Positions 6,692-13,162 of a stretch of DNA of 13,641 nucleotides are shown here, piece after piece. The stretch is taken from contig JAURMN010000061.1 of assembly GCA_030830725.1 (NCBI GenBank), forward strand, positions 1-13,641, written 5' to 3'. Every line of letters begins with the position of its first letter. Position 1 is the stretch's first letter. A model generated the notes under the pieces. It was given only the letters and a program-made list of their open reading frames with translations. It did not search any database and was not told the DNA's origin. The position numbers were made by a program, and so were the translations under genes. Source of the DNA: Balneolales bacterium (GTDB taxonomy: Bacteria > Bacteroidota > Rhodothermia > Balneolales > Balneolaceae).

Positions 6692-7866
6692 CAACGGGGG
6701 TCTTTAAAATGCTTCCCAAGTTTCAACCCCTGCCCCTGATAATTACTTTTCAGATTCTCCCCGTATAGGGTTTCAGGTACCTCGGTATTGGGTTCAAATC
6801 GCATAGAGCAAAACGTCTGACCATCTTCAATCAAGAAGGGTACATCATGCGATCGGACTTCCAGTACAGCACGAGCTCCTTTATCCTTCAGAGTCCCGCC
6901 GAAACCACTGTCAAAAAACCCGGCATAATGGGTTCGCAATTCTCCTGAACCGGTATCATACGCGATCATTTCGGCCGCATATTGAACTGGAATTCGACAC
7001 CGCTCTTTGGAGGCAAAAATATAAAAGGCTTCTGGCTCGAGGATCAGATGTTCATCTGATCTGGCGTGAATCGGTTCCCAAAAATCAGCGACGTCATAAG
7101 CATTTACTTGATCCAGATCGATCAGATTGCGATGTTTTTTGGCCTTATAGCCCACCACTTCCCCTTCATGGCCCATTAAATTCACACTTAGAAAAAGACC
7201 ATTATTAACTTTTAACGCATCCAGATGGAGTGGATTTCCAGACTCATCAAGTAAAAGTGGGTCCTGGCCGTGAATTCTCAAGAGTTCTTCATCGCTGACC
7301 GTAACATGCCCGTGTCGAATCCTTAATTGGTTTAATCGTTGTCCGGTTCTGACCTTCACAGGAAAAGACTTGGGAACAACCTCCAGATAAAGCTTCCCAC
7401 TATATCCGGGCTCGATCTCTTCAAAGCGATGAGAGTAATCGGTTATGACACGAGTAAATATATCAAGACGCCCCGTTGAGCTTTTGGGATTGGTCTTAGC
7501 CGAAAGAGGTTCAAGAGAAAGAATCCCATTTGTTCTCGACGGCGAATTTACTCCACCGGGCAGGTGAACCTCTTCCAAAAGCGGAATGATATAGACACAA
7601 TTTTGTTCCAGTATCGCTCCATCGCGAATCGAAAAGGTATATTGATGAAGCTTGGAAATTTTTTCGGCTACACTCTCCGATTCCGGCAGAAAACTGCTTC
7701 TCACACGAATGGCTTCTGTTCCTAGGCGTAAATCGATTGAGTTCGGCTGGAACTGATCTTCCTGTAGAGGAAATTCATTGGGTGTACGGATCACGCCCGC
7801 ATCCGCTAGCAGGCGAAGTTTTTGAACGGGTAATATCCCTTTTGTGCGGAGATTAACAGAAGTCAT
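6691..7866 (-). CDS. dcd: 2'-deoxycytidine 5'-triphosphate deaminase, long tandem-fold form
   Basis: This protein is predicted to deaminate dCTP to dUTP, a source of dUMP for thymidylate synthesis. At 391 residues it is about twice the size of E. coli Dcd and looks like two dUTPase/Dcd folds in tandem, as in the long Dcd family. The first half has QPNSIDLRLG (40-49), PKSSTGRLD (127-135, matching the SSxxR substrate motif) and EPGYSGKLYLEV, which supplies a candidate catalytic Glu at 162. The second half repeats the plan with GELRTHYAGFFDSGFGG (308-324) and RAVLEV (332-337, Glu336). The ATG at 7866 is chosen because AGGA lies five bases upstream; a GTG at 7890 would add eight residues but overlaps a promoter-like element. 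It follows the EVE gene by 49 bases and overlaps the iron-sulfur gene by one base. Confidence 0.88.
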   Translation of the reverse strand: MTSVNLRTKGILPVQKLRLLADAGVIRTPNEFPLQEDQFQPNSIDLRLGTEAIRVRSSFLPESESVAEKISKLHQYTFSIRDGAILEQNCVYIIPLLEEVHLPGGVNSPSRTNGILSLEPLSAKTNPKSSTGRLDIFTRVITDYSHRFEEIEPGYSGKLYLEVVPKSFPVKVRTGQRLNQLRIRHGHVTVSDEELLRIHGQDPLLLDESGNPLHLDALKVNNGLFLSVNLMGHEGEVVGYKAKKHRNLIDLDQVNAYDVADFWEPIHARSDEHLILEPEAFYIFASKERCRIPVQYAAEMIAYDTGSGELRTHYAGFFDSGFGGTLKDKGARAVLEVRSHDVPFLIEDGQTFCSMRFEPNTEVPETLYGENLKSNYQGQGLKLGKHFKDPR

Positions 7867-7889
7867 GGGGTCCTGATCAAGGGTGGTCA

Positions 7890-7920
7890 CATTAGTATTA
7901 ATTCAAAACGAAATTTCAAA
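7890..7920 (-). promoter_or_regulatory. Candidate Bacteroidota-type promoter for the dCTP deaminase gene group
   Basis: On the - strand TTTG (7917-7920) is followed after exactly 19 bases by TACTAATG (7890-7897). This matches the Bacteroidota pattern TTTG-N19-21-TAnnTTTG at the upstream element and at four of six specified positions of the downstream one. Transcription would begin near 7883, leaving a leader of roughly 17 bases before the ATG at 7866. The element includes the EVE stop codon. It was found by eye only. Confidence 0.27.
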
Positions 7921-7925
7921 ACGAA
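7902..7925. repeat. Two tandem copies of an 11-base unit
   Basis: TTCAAAACGAA occurs at 7902-7912 and again at 7915-7925, a 13-base period with perfect identity over 11 bases. The repeat straddles the EVE stop codon (7916-7918) and includes the upstream half of the candidate dcd promoter. It is either a small slippage duplication or a double binding site. Confidence 0.6.
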
Positions 7926-8410
7926 TCAACTCCTGCAAGATCCAGGATTCGGTAAAATTCCTCTTTGGTTACCGGTGTGATGGAAAGTCGATTTCGCTTA
8001 AAGAGTTGCATCTCCCGTAAGAGTGGATCTTGTGCAAGTGCATCCCTGGAAACCGGCTTCTCAAATTTTGATCGAAACGCGACATCCACAAGCTGCCAAC
8101 GGGGATTCTCTTCTGAACTGTCGGGATCAAAATAGGAATTCTGTGGATCAAATTGTGTGGGATCCGGATATGCCTGGGAGGAAATTTCCATGAGCCCGAC
8201 AATTTCCGGTGGTTTCACATTTGAATGATAAAAAAGAGCCAAATCACCAATTTTCATCTGGTCGCGCATAAAATTTCGCGCTTCGTAATTCCGAATACTG
8301 TCCCATGGCTCCTTTCCATCACGCTCCAGATCTTCGATCCCATACACATCCGGTTCGGATTTCATCAACCAGTAGCGTTTTTCTGAGGCGGATTGTTTGG
8401 ATTCAGGCAT
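7916..8410 (-). CDS. EVE domain-containing protein
   Basis: This 164-residue single-domain protein belongs to the EVE family (PUA-like fold, THYN1-type). Visible family signatures are YWLMKSEPD (13-21), WDSIRNYEARNFMR (36-49), LFYHSN (59-64), PPEIVGLMEI (67-76), YPDPTQFDP (81-89), NPRWQLVDV and the C-terminal LSITPVTKEEFYRIL. EVE domains are thought to bind modified bases in DNA or RNA through an aromatic pocket. The ligand of the free-standing bacterial form is not settled. The ATG at 8408-8410 is preferred over a TTG one codon upstream; no Shine-Dalgarno is seen. It stands 51 bases after rfbB and 49 before the dCTP deaminase gene, so it may open the nucleotide/RNA-modification part of the strand. 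Confidence 0.92.
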   Translation of the reverse strand: MPESKQSASEKRYWLMKSEPDVYGIEDLERDGKEPWDSIRNYEARNFMRDQMKIGDLALFYHSNVKPPEIVGLMEISSQAYPDPTQFDPQNSYFDPDSSEENPRWQLVDVAFRSKFEKPVSRDALAQDPLLREMQLFKRNRLSITPVTKEEFYRILDLAGVDSF

Positions 8411-8461
8411 CAAGAGAACGTTTAAAACTGAAAACTAAGGTAAGATCTTCTGTAGTTAAAT

Positions 8462-9451
8462 TTAAAAACCATACCGTTTGGCATACCATTGAACTGTTTT
8501 TTTCAGAAGAGCGCGAAAATCCTGGGATGGCATCCAGCCTAACTCCGACTTAATACGCGAAGCATCAATTGCATATCGGAAATCGTGACCAGGTCGATCT
8601 GTCACAAAATGAATTAAATTCGCGTAATCTCCCTCTGGACCTTTGCCGATCTCTTCATTCATAATCGAGCAGAGCTCGTGAACAAGATCCAGATTTTTCC
8701 ATTCGTTATCCCCGCCAATATTGTAGCTGCGTCCGGTTTCACCTTTATGAAACACGGTATCAAGAGCGGAACAGTGATCTCGTACGTAAAGCCAGTCTCG
8801 AACGTTGGTTCCTTGCCCATAAACTGGAATGGATTCATGGCGTAGAGCGTGTCGAATCACTGTGGGAATCAACTTTTCGTCATGTTGGTGCGGACCGTAA
8901 TTATTCGAGCAATTGGTCATCACCGTATTCATCTTGAAGGTGTGATGATAGGATCGAACTAAAAAATCACTCCCGGCTTTTGTTGCAGAATAGGGTGAAT
9001 TCGGAGCATATGGTGTCTCTTCGGTAAAAAATCCGGTATCCCCAAGAGTTCCATAGACTTCATCGGTAGAGACATGGAGAAAACGAGGTTCTTTGGCATC
9101 TCCCCAAAATTGACGACACTCTTCCAGGAGATTGAACGTTCCGACCAGGTTGGTCGTCACAAATGGTTCAGGCCCCTTGATCGAATTATCCACGTGCGAT
9201 TCCGCAGCCAAATGATAAACTCCGTCTGGCTGAAATGCACGGATTACCCGACGAACCTCCACACGATCCGCCAGATCCACTTTTTCCAAGGAATAACGGG
9301 AGGACTCTTCAACCTCCTTCAAATTGGACAAATCTGCGGCATAAGTTAATTTATCCAGATTCATAATTTGAATATCCGGATTGGTCTCATGCAGATGAAG
9401 GATCAAATTCGATCCAATAAATCCAGCTCCGCCTGTGAGTAATATTTTCAT
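8462..9451 (-). CDS. rfbB: dTDP-glucose 4,6-dehydratase RfbB (RmlB)
   Basis: This enzyme catalyses the second step of dTDP-L-rhamnose synthesis, converting dTDP-glucose to dTDP-4-keto-6-deoxyglucose with bound NAD+. The 329-residue extended short-chain dehydrogenase has the Rossmann motif TGGAGFIG (6-13) and HVSTDEVYG (126-134), whose Thr-Asp-Glu triad (129-131) is diagnostic of 4,6-dehydratases. It also has YSATK (154-158) with the catalytic Tyr and Lys, NCSNNYGPHQ (180-189), and the nucleotide-binding GTNVRDWLYVRDH region (214-226). An in-frame TAA lies four codons upstream of the ATG, so the start is secure. It is the last of the four rfb genes, 61 bases after rfbC. No glycosyltransferase or polysaccharide gene is adjacent. 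Confidence 0.97.
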   Translation of the reverse strand: MKILLTGGAGFIGSNLILHLHETNPDIQIMNLDKLTYAADLSNLKEVEESSRYSLEKVDLADRVEVRRVIRAFQPDGVYHLAAESHVDNSIKGPEPFVTTNLVGTFNLLEECRQFWGDAKEPRFLHVSTDEVYGTLGDTGFFTEETPYAPNSPYSATKAGSDFLVRSYHHTFKMNTVMTNCSNNYGPHQHDEKLIPTVIRHALRHESIPVYGQGTNVRDWLYVRDHCSALDTVFHKGETGRSYNIGGDNEWKNLDLVHELCSIMNEEIGKGPEGDYANLIHFVTDRPGHDFRYAIDASRIKSELGWMPSQDFRALLKKTVQWYAKRYGF

Positions 9452-9512
9452 GTTCTGGGTTTAAATAGGAAGCATCAATCAAGTCTGGAAGAAAATGAGT
9501 CGTCTCCTCCAC

Positions 9513-10067
9513 TTAAAATAAATCATTTTGTGGAATCTGTTTCAGAGAAGGATTCTGGCGATCCCTTTCGGAAAAAATCGGTGCTTCTACACCCCATTTA
9601 ATCCGCAAATCCGGATCATCTGCCCGTATTCCGCGCTCACTCTCCTTGTTGTAATACGCCGTACATTTATAGTGTACTACGGTGTCCTCCCTCAGGGCAG
9701 AAAAACCGTGTGCAAACCCGGGTGGAATCCAAAGCATACAGCGATTCTGATCGTTTAATTCCACGGCAACATGCTCTCCAAAAGTAATCGAGTCTTTTCT
9801 CAAATCCAGAGCTACGTCCACAACAGCCCCATAGGAAACGGTAATGAGTTTTCCCTGAGCATAAGGCGGAAGTTGATAGTGCAACCCCCTGATTACACCC
9901 TTTTTCGATTTGGACAGGTTATCCTGTACAAATTTTGGGATTTCACTCTGGGCAGCAAACCACTCTTCCCTGAATGATTCTAGAAAAAGACCCCGGTCAT
10001 CCTCCAATATTCGTGGTTTGATTAACAAGAGACCTTCGATCGGAAGGGTTTGTATCGGTGTCGACAT
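9513..10067 (-). CDS. rfbC: dTDP-4-dehydrorhamnose 3,5-epimerase RfbC (RmlC)
   Basis: This cofactor-free cupin epimerase inverts C3 and C5 of dTDP-4-keto-6-deoxyglucose, step three of the dTDP-L-rhamnose pathway. The 184-residue length is typical. GVIRGLHYQ (57-65) carries the catalytic His63 and substrate-phosphate Arg60. VHYKCTAYY (131-139) supplies the Tyr133 acid, SERD the Asp169 partner, and IPPGFAHGF (114-122) the cupin His120 region. These positions match the well-studied Salmonella RmlC almost number for number. The ATG at 10065-10067 follows the rfbD stop by 12 bases and is in the same frame as rfbD. No Shine-Dalgarno is visible, so coupling to rfbD is likely. Confidence 0.97.
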   Translation of the reverse strand: MSTPIQTLPIEGLLLIKPRILEDDRGLFLESFREEWFAAQSEIPKFVQDNLSKSKKGVIRGLHYQLPPYAQGKLITVSYGAVVDVALDLRKDSITFGEHVAVELNDQNRCMLWIPPGFAHGFSALREDTVVHYKCTAYYNKESERGIRADDPDLRIKWGVEAPIFSERDRQNPSLKQIPQNDLF

Positions 10068-10079
10068 GTTACGGATGGC

Positions 10080-10940
10080 TCATAGTTTTGGTTTCAGGTT
10101 GGCTAATGAGTTCTTCCACTGAGGACAGCTTTTTCCGGTCAGCGATTCATAGGCTCGGATATCCAGCTTTGAGAAGGTCGGACGTAGAGCTTTGGTCGGA
10201 AACTCCGAAGACGGAATCGGGATTATCGTACATGATCTCTCCCACGTGTTCAGGATTTCCTTAGCAAATTCAAACCAAGAGCAGAGACCTCTGGATCCAA
10301 GATGGAAAATACCGCGGGCATCGAGTCGTACTAAATCCATGCTTTGAACAACTACATCGTCACAAAAGGCCGGGGCTCCAACTTGATCTGCAACAACTCG
10401 GATCTCAGTACGCTCAGCCGATAAACGAAGCATGGTTTTGACAAAATTATTCCCAAATGCTCCACAAAGCCAGGACACCCGAAGGATTAACGCATTTTCC
10501 AGTCTCTTTTGAATCTGTTTTTCTCCCTCCGCTTTACTCATTCCATAAGTTCCAATAGGAGCCGTTTCCGCGTATTCGGGATACCCTTCAGGGTAGCGGA
10601 TCCGATCTTCGTCAGATCCCGAAAACACATAATCGGTGCTGTAATGAATCAGTTTGATCTGATTCTCATGACACCATGATGCAATACCCGCTACTGCCTC
10701 CGCATTGATACGGAATGCCTGAACCGGCTCATCTTCTGCCCGATCTACCTGCGTATATCCTGCACAATTAATCCAGAGATCAGCTTTTAAAGTGCCTAAT
10801 TTTTTATCGAATTCCGCAGCGTTTGTAATGTCGAGTTCGTCGCGCGTGAACGGAAAAAGCTTAACCCCGGATTGACCCTTAGCCCACTCCAACCATTGCT
10901 GACCCAGTTGGCCACCCGCACCGGTCAGAATGGCTTTCAT
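10080..10940 (-). CDS. rfbD: dTDP-4-dehydrorhamnose reductase RfbD (RmlD)
   Basis: This enzyme reduces dTDP-4-keto-L-rhamnose to dTDP-L-rhamnose with NAD(P)H, the last step of the pathway. The chosen 286-residue product starts MKAILTGAGGQLGQ, placing the Rossmann glycines at 7-13 as usual for the family. Further motifs are NCAGYTQVDRAEDE (58-71), YSTDYVFSG (100-108) and YGMSK (132-136) with the catalytic Tyr and Lys. The frame could be extended 24 codons upstream to 11012, but that part overlaps the end of rfbA and has no family similarity. The ATG at 10940 follows the rfbA TGA by a single base (TGAGATG), which strongly suggests coupled translation. Confidence 0.95.
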   Translation of the reverse strand: MKAILTGAGGQLGQQWLEWAKGQSGVKLFPFTRDELDITNAAEFDKKLGTLKADLWINCAGYTQVDRAEDEPVQAFRINAEAVAGIASWCHENQIKLIHYSTDYVFSGSDEDRIRYPEGYPEYAETAPIGTYGMSKAEGEKQIQKRLENALILRVSWLCGAFGNNFVKTMLRLSAERTEIRVVADQVGAPAFCDDVVVQSMDLVRLDARGIFHLGSRGLCSWFEFAKEILNTWERSCTIIPIPSSEFPTKALRPTFSKLDIRAYESLTGKSCPQWKNSLANLKPKL

Positions 10941-10941
10941 C

Positions 10942-11661
10942 TCAGGACCCTTTTCCTGTTGATGGAGCAACGAGTTCGTTGGCTGTACGATAGGATTCAT
11001 GCGTTCCGGCATCGGTCCACCAGCCCTCCATCCGTGAGTACGTCATCAAGCCCTTTTGGATGTAGTAGTTGTTCACATCCGTGATTTCCAGTTCTCCACG
11101 CCCCGATGGTTTGAGAGTCCGAATCACTTCATAGACATCCGCATCATACATGTAGATACCGGTTACCGCAAAATTCGATTTAGGATTTACGGGCTTCTCT
11201 TCAATAGACAAAATCTTGTCTCCTTGCAGTTCCGCCACTCCGTAACGCTCCGGATCCTGCACCTGCTTGATCATGATCTGAGCCCCGTTTCCAGAATAAT
11301 TTTTCACCGTAGCAGCCAGATTTTGTTCAAAAATATTATCCCCAAGGATGACCGTAACCGGATCTCCGCCGGCAAAGTTTTCCGCCAGACCCAAAGCTTG
11401 AGCGATCCCTCCGGCTTCATCTTGAACTTTGTAGGTGAATCGACAGCCAAAGTCCTTTCCTGATCCCAGCAAGTTCACCACATCCCCCATGTGATCGGTC
11501 CCCGTTACAATCAGGATCTCCTTGATTCCGGCTCCGATCAGTTTCTGGATGGGATAATAAATCATAGGCTGCTCTCCGATTGGGAGCAAATGTTTGTTTG
11601 TTACCTTGGTTAGAGGAAACAATCTGGACCCCGTTCCACCTGCCAATACAACACCTTTCAT
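10942..11661 (-). CDS. rfbA: Glucose-1-phosphate thymidylyltransferase RfbA (RmlA), short form
   Basis: This enzyme makes dTDP-glucose from dTTP and glucose-1-phosphate, the entry step to dTDP-L-rhamnose. The 239-residue nucleotidyltransferase has GGTGSRLFPLT (8-18), the nucleotide-binding Lys of NKHLLPIG (22-29), DEAGGIAQAL (81-90), metal-binding GDN (107-109), EKP (155-157) and WWTDAGT (214-220). It ends about 50 residues earlier than the usual ~290-residue RmlA, so it lacks the C-terminal helices that help form the allosteric dTDP-rhamnose site in the long enzymes. The frame is clean and the stop abuts rfbD, so this is a real short form rather than a truncation. The gene is first of the rfb set and is preceded by a promoter candidate. 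Confidence 0.93.
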   Translation of the reverse strand: MKGVVLAGGTGSRLFPLTKVTNKHLLPIGEQPMIYYPIQKLIGAGIKEILIVTGTDHMGDVVNLLGSGKDFGCRFTYKVQDEAGGIAQALGLAENFAGGDPVTVILGDNIFEQNLAATVKNYSGNGAQIMIKQVQDPERYGVAELQGDKILSIEEKPVNPKSNFAVTGIYMYDADVYEVIRTLKPSGRGELEITDVNNYYIQKGLMTYSRMEGWWTDAGTHESYRTANELVAPSTGKGS

Positions 11662-11711
11662 ATTAGAATCTCTCGTTTAGTGACGGGTTATTCGACGCTT
11701 ATGTCTTTTTA

Positions 11712-11742
11712 CTAAGGTATTTTTACTTCGATTTGAATCAAA
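11712..11742 (-). promoter_or_regulatory. rfbA: Candidate Bacteroidota-type promoter of the rfbADCB operon
   Basis: On the - strand TTTG (11739-11742) is separated by exactly 19 bases from TACCTTAG (11712-11719). The Bacteroidota primary-sigma consensus is TTTG-N19-21-TAnnTTTG, so five of six specified downstream positions match and the spacing is correct. Transcription would start near 11705, giving a leader of about 45 bases to the rfbA ATG. It lies in the longest gap of the window. Confidence 0.42.
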
Positions 11743-11743
11743 T
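11731..11743. promoter_or_regulatory. 13-base palindrome overlapping the rfbA promoter element
   Basis: ATTTGAATCAAAT has perfect six-base arms (ATTTGA/TCAAAT) around one central base. Its right arm contains the TTTG element of the candidate rfbA promoter as read on the - strand. A dimeric regulator bound here would compete with RNA polymerase. It is too AT-rich, and lacks the T-run, to be a good terminator for pdhC. Confidence 0.35.
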
Positions 11744-11758
11744 TCGTTAGAACCACGC

Positions 11759-13078
11759 TTAGAGAAGCATGGCTAATGGGTTTTCAAGCATTTGCTTCAG
11801 AGTATTGAGAAATTCGGCTGCTTTTGCACCGTCCACTACCCTGTGATCGCTGGACAAGGTCAACTTCATCCGTTTTCCAGGAACAATCTGTCCATTTTTT
11901 ACCACGGCCTCATCACGGATTCCACCTACTGCCAAGATTGCGGCATTTGGCGGATTGATGATGGCCGTAAATGCCTCAACTCCAAACATACCAAGGTTAC
12001 TGATCGTAAACGTACTTCCTTCCATCTGATCCGGCTGGAGTTTACGATCGCGGGCCAAACCTGCCAGTTCCCGACTCTCCTGAGAAATCACTGCCAAAGG
12101 TTTCAGGTCTGTATTTCGAATCACGGGCGTCAACAGACCCTCCTCTACGGCCACAGCAAACGCAATATGGACTTGACCATTTAGACGAATCTGTGTATCC
12201 AACCAGGAGGCATTTACCCAGGGATGTTTTTTCAGCGCAAGAGCACTGGCTTTCACCACAATATCATTGAAGGATATTTTAACATCACTCACCTCGTTAA
12301 GTTTGGTTCGAGCTGCTACAGCTTGATCCATATCGACATCGACCGTTACATAAAAGTGTGGGTTACTAAACTTACTTTCAGAAAGACGACGGGCAATCGT
12401 CTTGCGCATCTGGGATACGGCAATCGTTTGGTCTTCAGCGGTGGAAGAGGGTATCGAAAAGGTCGTAGTAGTTTTTGCAGGCTGACCAGAGTGGCTGCTT
12501 GTGGCAACGGTTCCCGCTTTCGCTCCTGTAGCAGCGGCTTCCACATCCGCTTTAATGATACGTCCTTCCGGACCTGAACCGGCAATGGATCCAAGATCCA
12601 AACCTTTCTCTTCCGCTAATTTCTTGGCCAAAGGCGACACTTTTATCCGACCATCTGAAGAAGTGGAACCCTGATTAGTGGTGATGGATGTATCTGAAGA
12701 TCCCTTTTTCGCCTCTTCGATTCCGCCAAATATTGGATCAAAGGATGCCTCTGAGTCTGTAGGGGCTGGAACTGTTGTTGGCGCAGTAGAAGCGGTATCC
12801 GCTCCGGCTGAACCGCCTAAAAGTTCCGATATATCCTCTCCTGGATTGCCCAAGATCGCAACAACACCACCCAATGGAATCGTTTCACCCTCTTTTACTA
12901 ACAATTTGAGCACAGTCCCGGAATCAAAGGCTTCCATTTCCATGGTTGCTTTGTCCGTTTCCACATCGGCAATAATATCACCAGGAGAGACTGTATCACC
13001 CTCTTTGATATTCCATTTGGAGAGGACTCCCTCTTCCATCGTGTCACTCAATTTGGGCATCTCAATTTTAATCGCCAT
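11759..13078 (-). CDS. pdhC: Pyruvate dehydrogenase complex E2, dihydrolipoamide acetyltransferase
   Basis: This core subunit of the pyruvate dehydrogenase complex carries acetyl groups on lipoyl-lysine and transfers them to CoA. The 439-residue product has one N-terminal lipoyl domain (1-77) with the lipoylated Lys43 in ETDKATM. An Ala/Thr/Ser/Pro-rich flexible linker (about 84-143) follows, then a peripheral-subunit-binding domain (146-182: VSPLAKKLAEEKGLDLGSIAGSGPEGRI). A second linker leads to the acetyltransferase domain from about 217, with catalytic His412 and Asp416 in DHRVVDGA. SNLGMFG and NPPNAAILAVG are standard blocks of the domain. The neighbouring E1 beta gene makes a pyruvate rather than 2-oxoglutarate complex most likely; a branched-chain complex cannot be excluded from sequence alone. 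The ATG at 13078 has no clear ribosome site. It lies 84 bases after pdhB. Confidence 0.93.
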   Translation of the reverse strand: MAIKIEMPKLSDTMEEGVLSKWNIKEGDTVSPGDIIADVETDKATMEMEAFDSGTVLKLLVKEGETIPLGGVVAILGNPGEDISELLGGSAGADTASTAPTTVPAPTDSEASFDPIFGGIEEAKKGSSDTSITTNQGSTSSDGRIKVSPLAKKLAEEKGLDLGSIAGSGPEGRIIKADVEAAATGAKAGTVATSSHSGQPAKTTTTFSIPSSTAEDQTIAVSQMRKTIARRLSESKFSNPHFYVTVDVDMDQAVAARTKLNEVSDVKISFNDIVVKASALALKKHPWVNASWLDTQIRLNGQVHIAFAVAVEEGLLTPVIRNTDLKPLAVISQESRELAGLARDRKLQPDQMEGSTFTISNLGMFGVEAFTAIINPPNAAILAVGGIRDEAVVKNGQIVPGKRMKLTLSSDHRVVDGAKAAEFLNTLKQMLENPLAMLL

Positions 13079-13162
13079 AGCAAGTCAATTTCACGTTTTC
13101 AGATTCTACTGTTTAGTTCAATATCCATTTCGTTAAGCTCCCGGATATCAGATCAAACCTTC

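Noticed and set aside
7867..7890. GTG start for the dCTP deaminase eight codons upstream
   Set aside because: No ribosome site precedes it and it overlaps a promoter-like element, whereas the ATG at 7866 has AGGA upstream. Not fully excluded.
10941..11012. Upstream 24-codon extension of rfbD
   Set aside because: It overlaps the rfbA end, lacks family similarity and would displace the Rossmann motif from its usual N-terminal position. The ATG at 10940 abuts the rfbA stop.
11056..11463. Open frame of 135 codons on the + strand opposite rfbA
   Set aside because: It is wholly antisense to a well-conserved gene and shows no protein-family features.
12678..13136. Open frame of 152 codons on the + strand opposite pdhC
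   Set aside because: It lies antisense to the lipoyl domain and linker of a clear E2 gene. Its Ser/Val/Pro-rich translation is a mirror of that coding bias.
13121..13148. Inverted arms ATATCC/GGATAT in the pdhB-pdhC spacer
   Set aside because: A six-base AT-rich stem with a 16-base loop is expected by chance, and no T-run follows.
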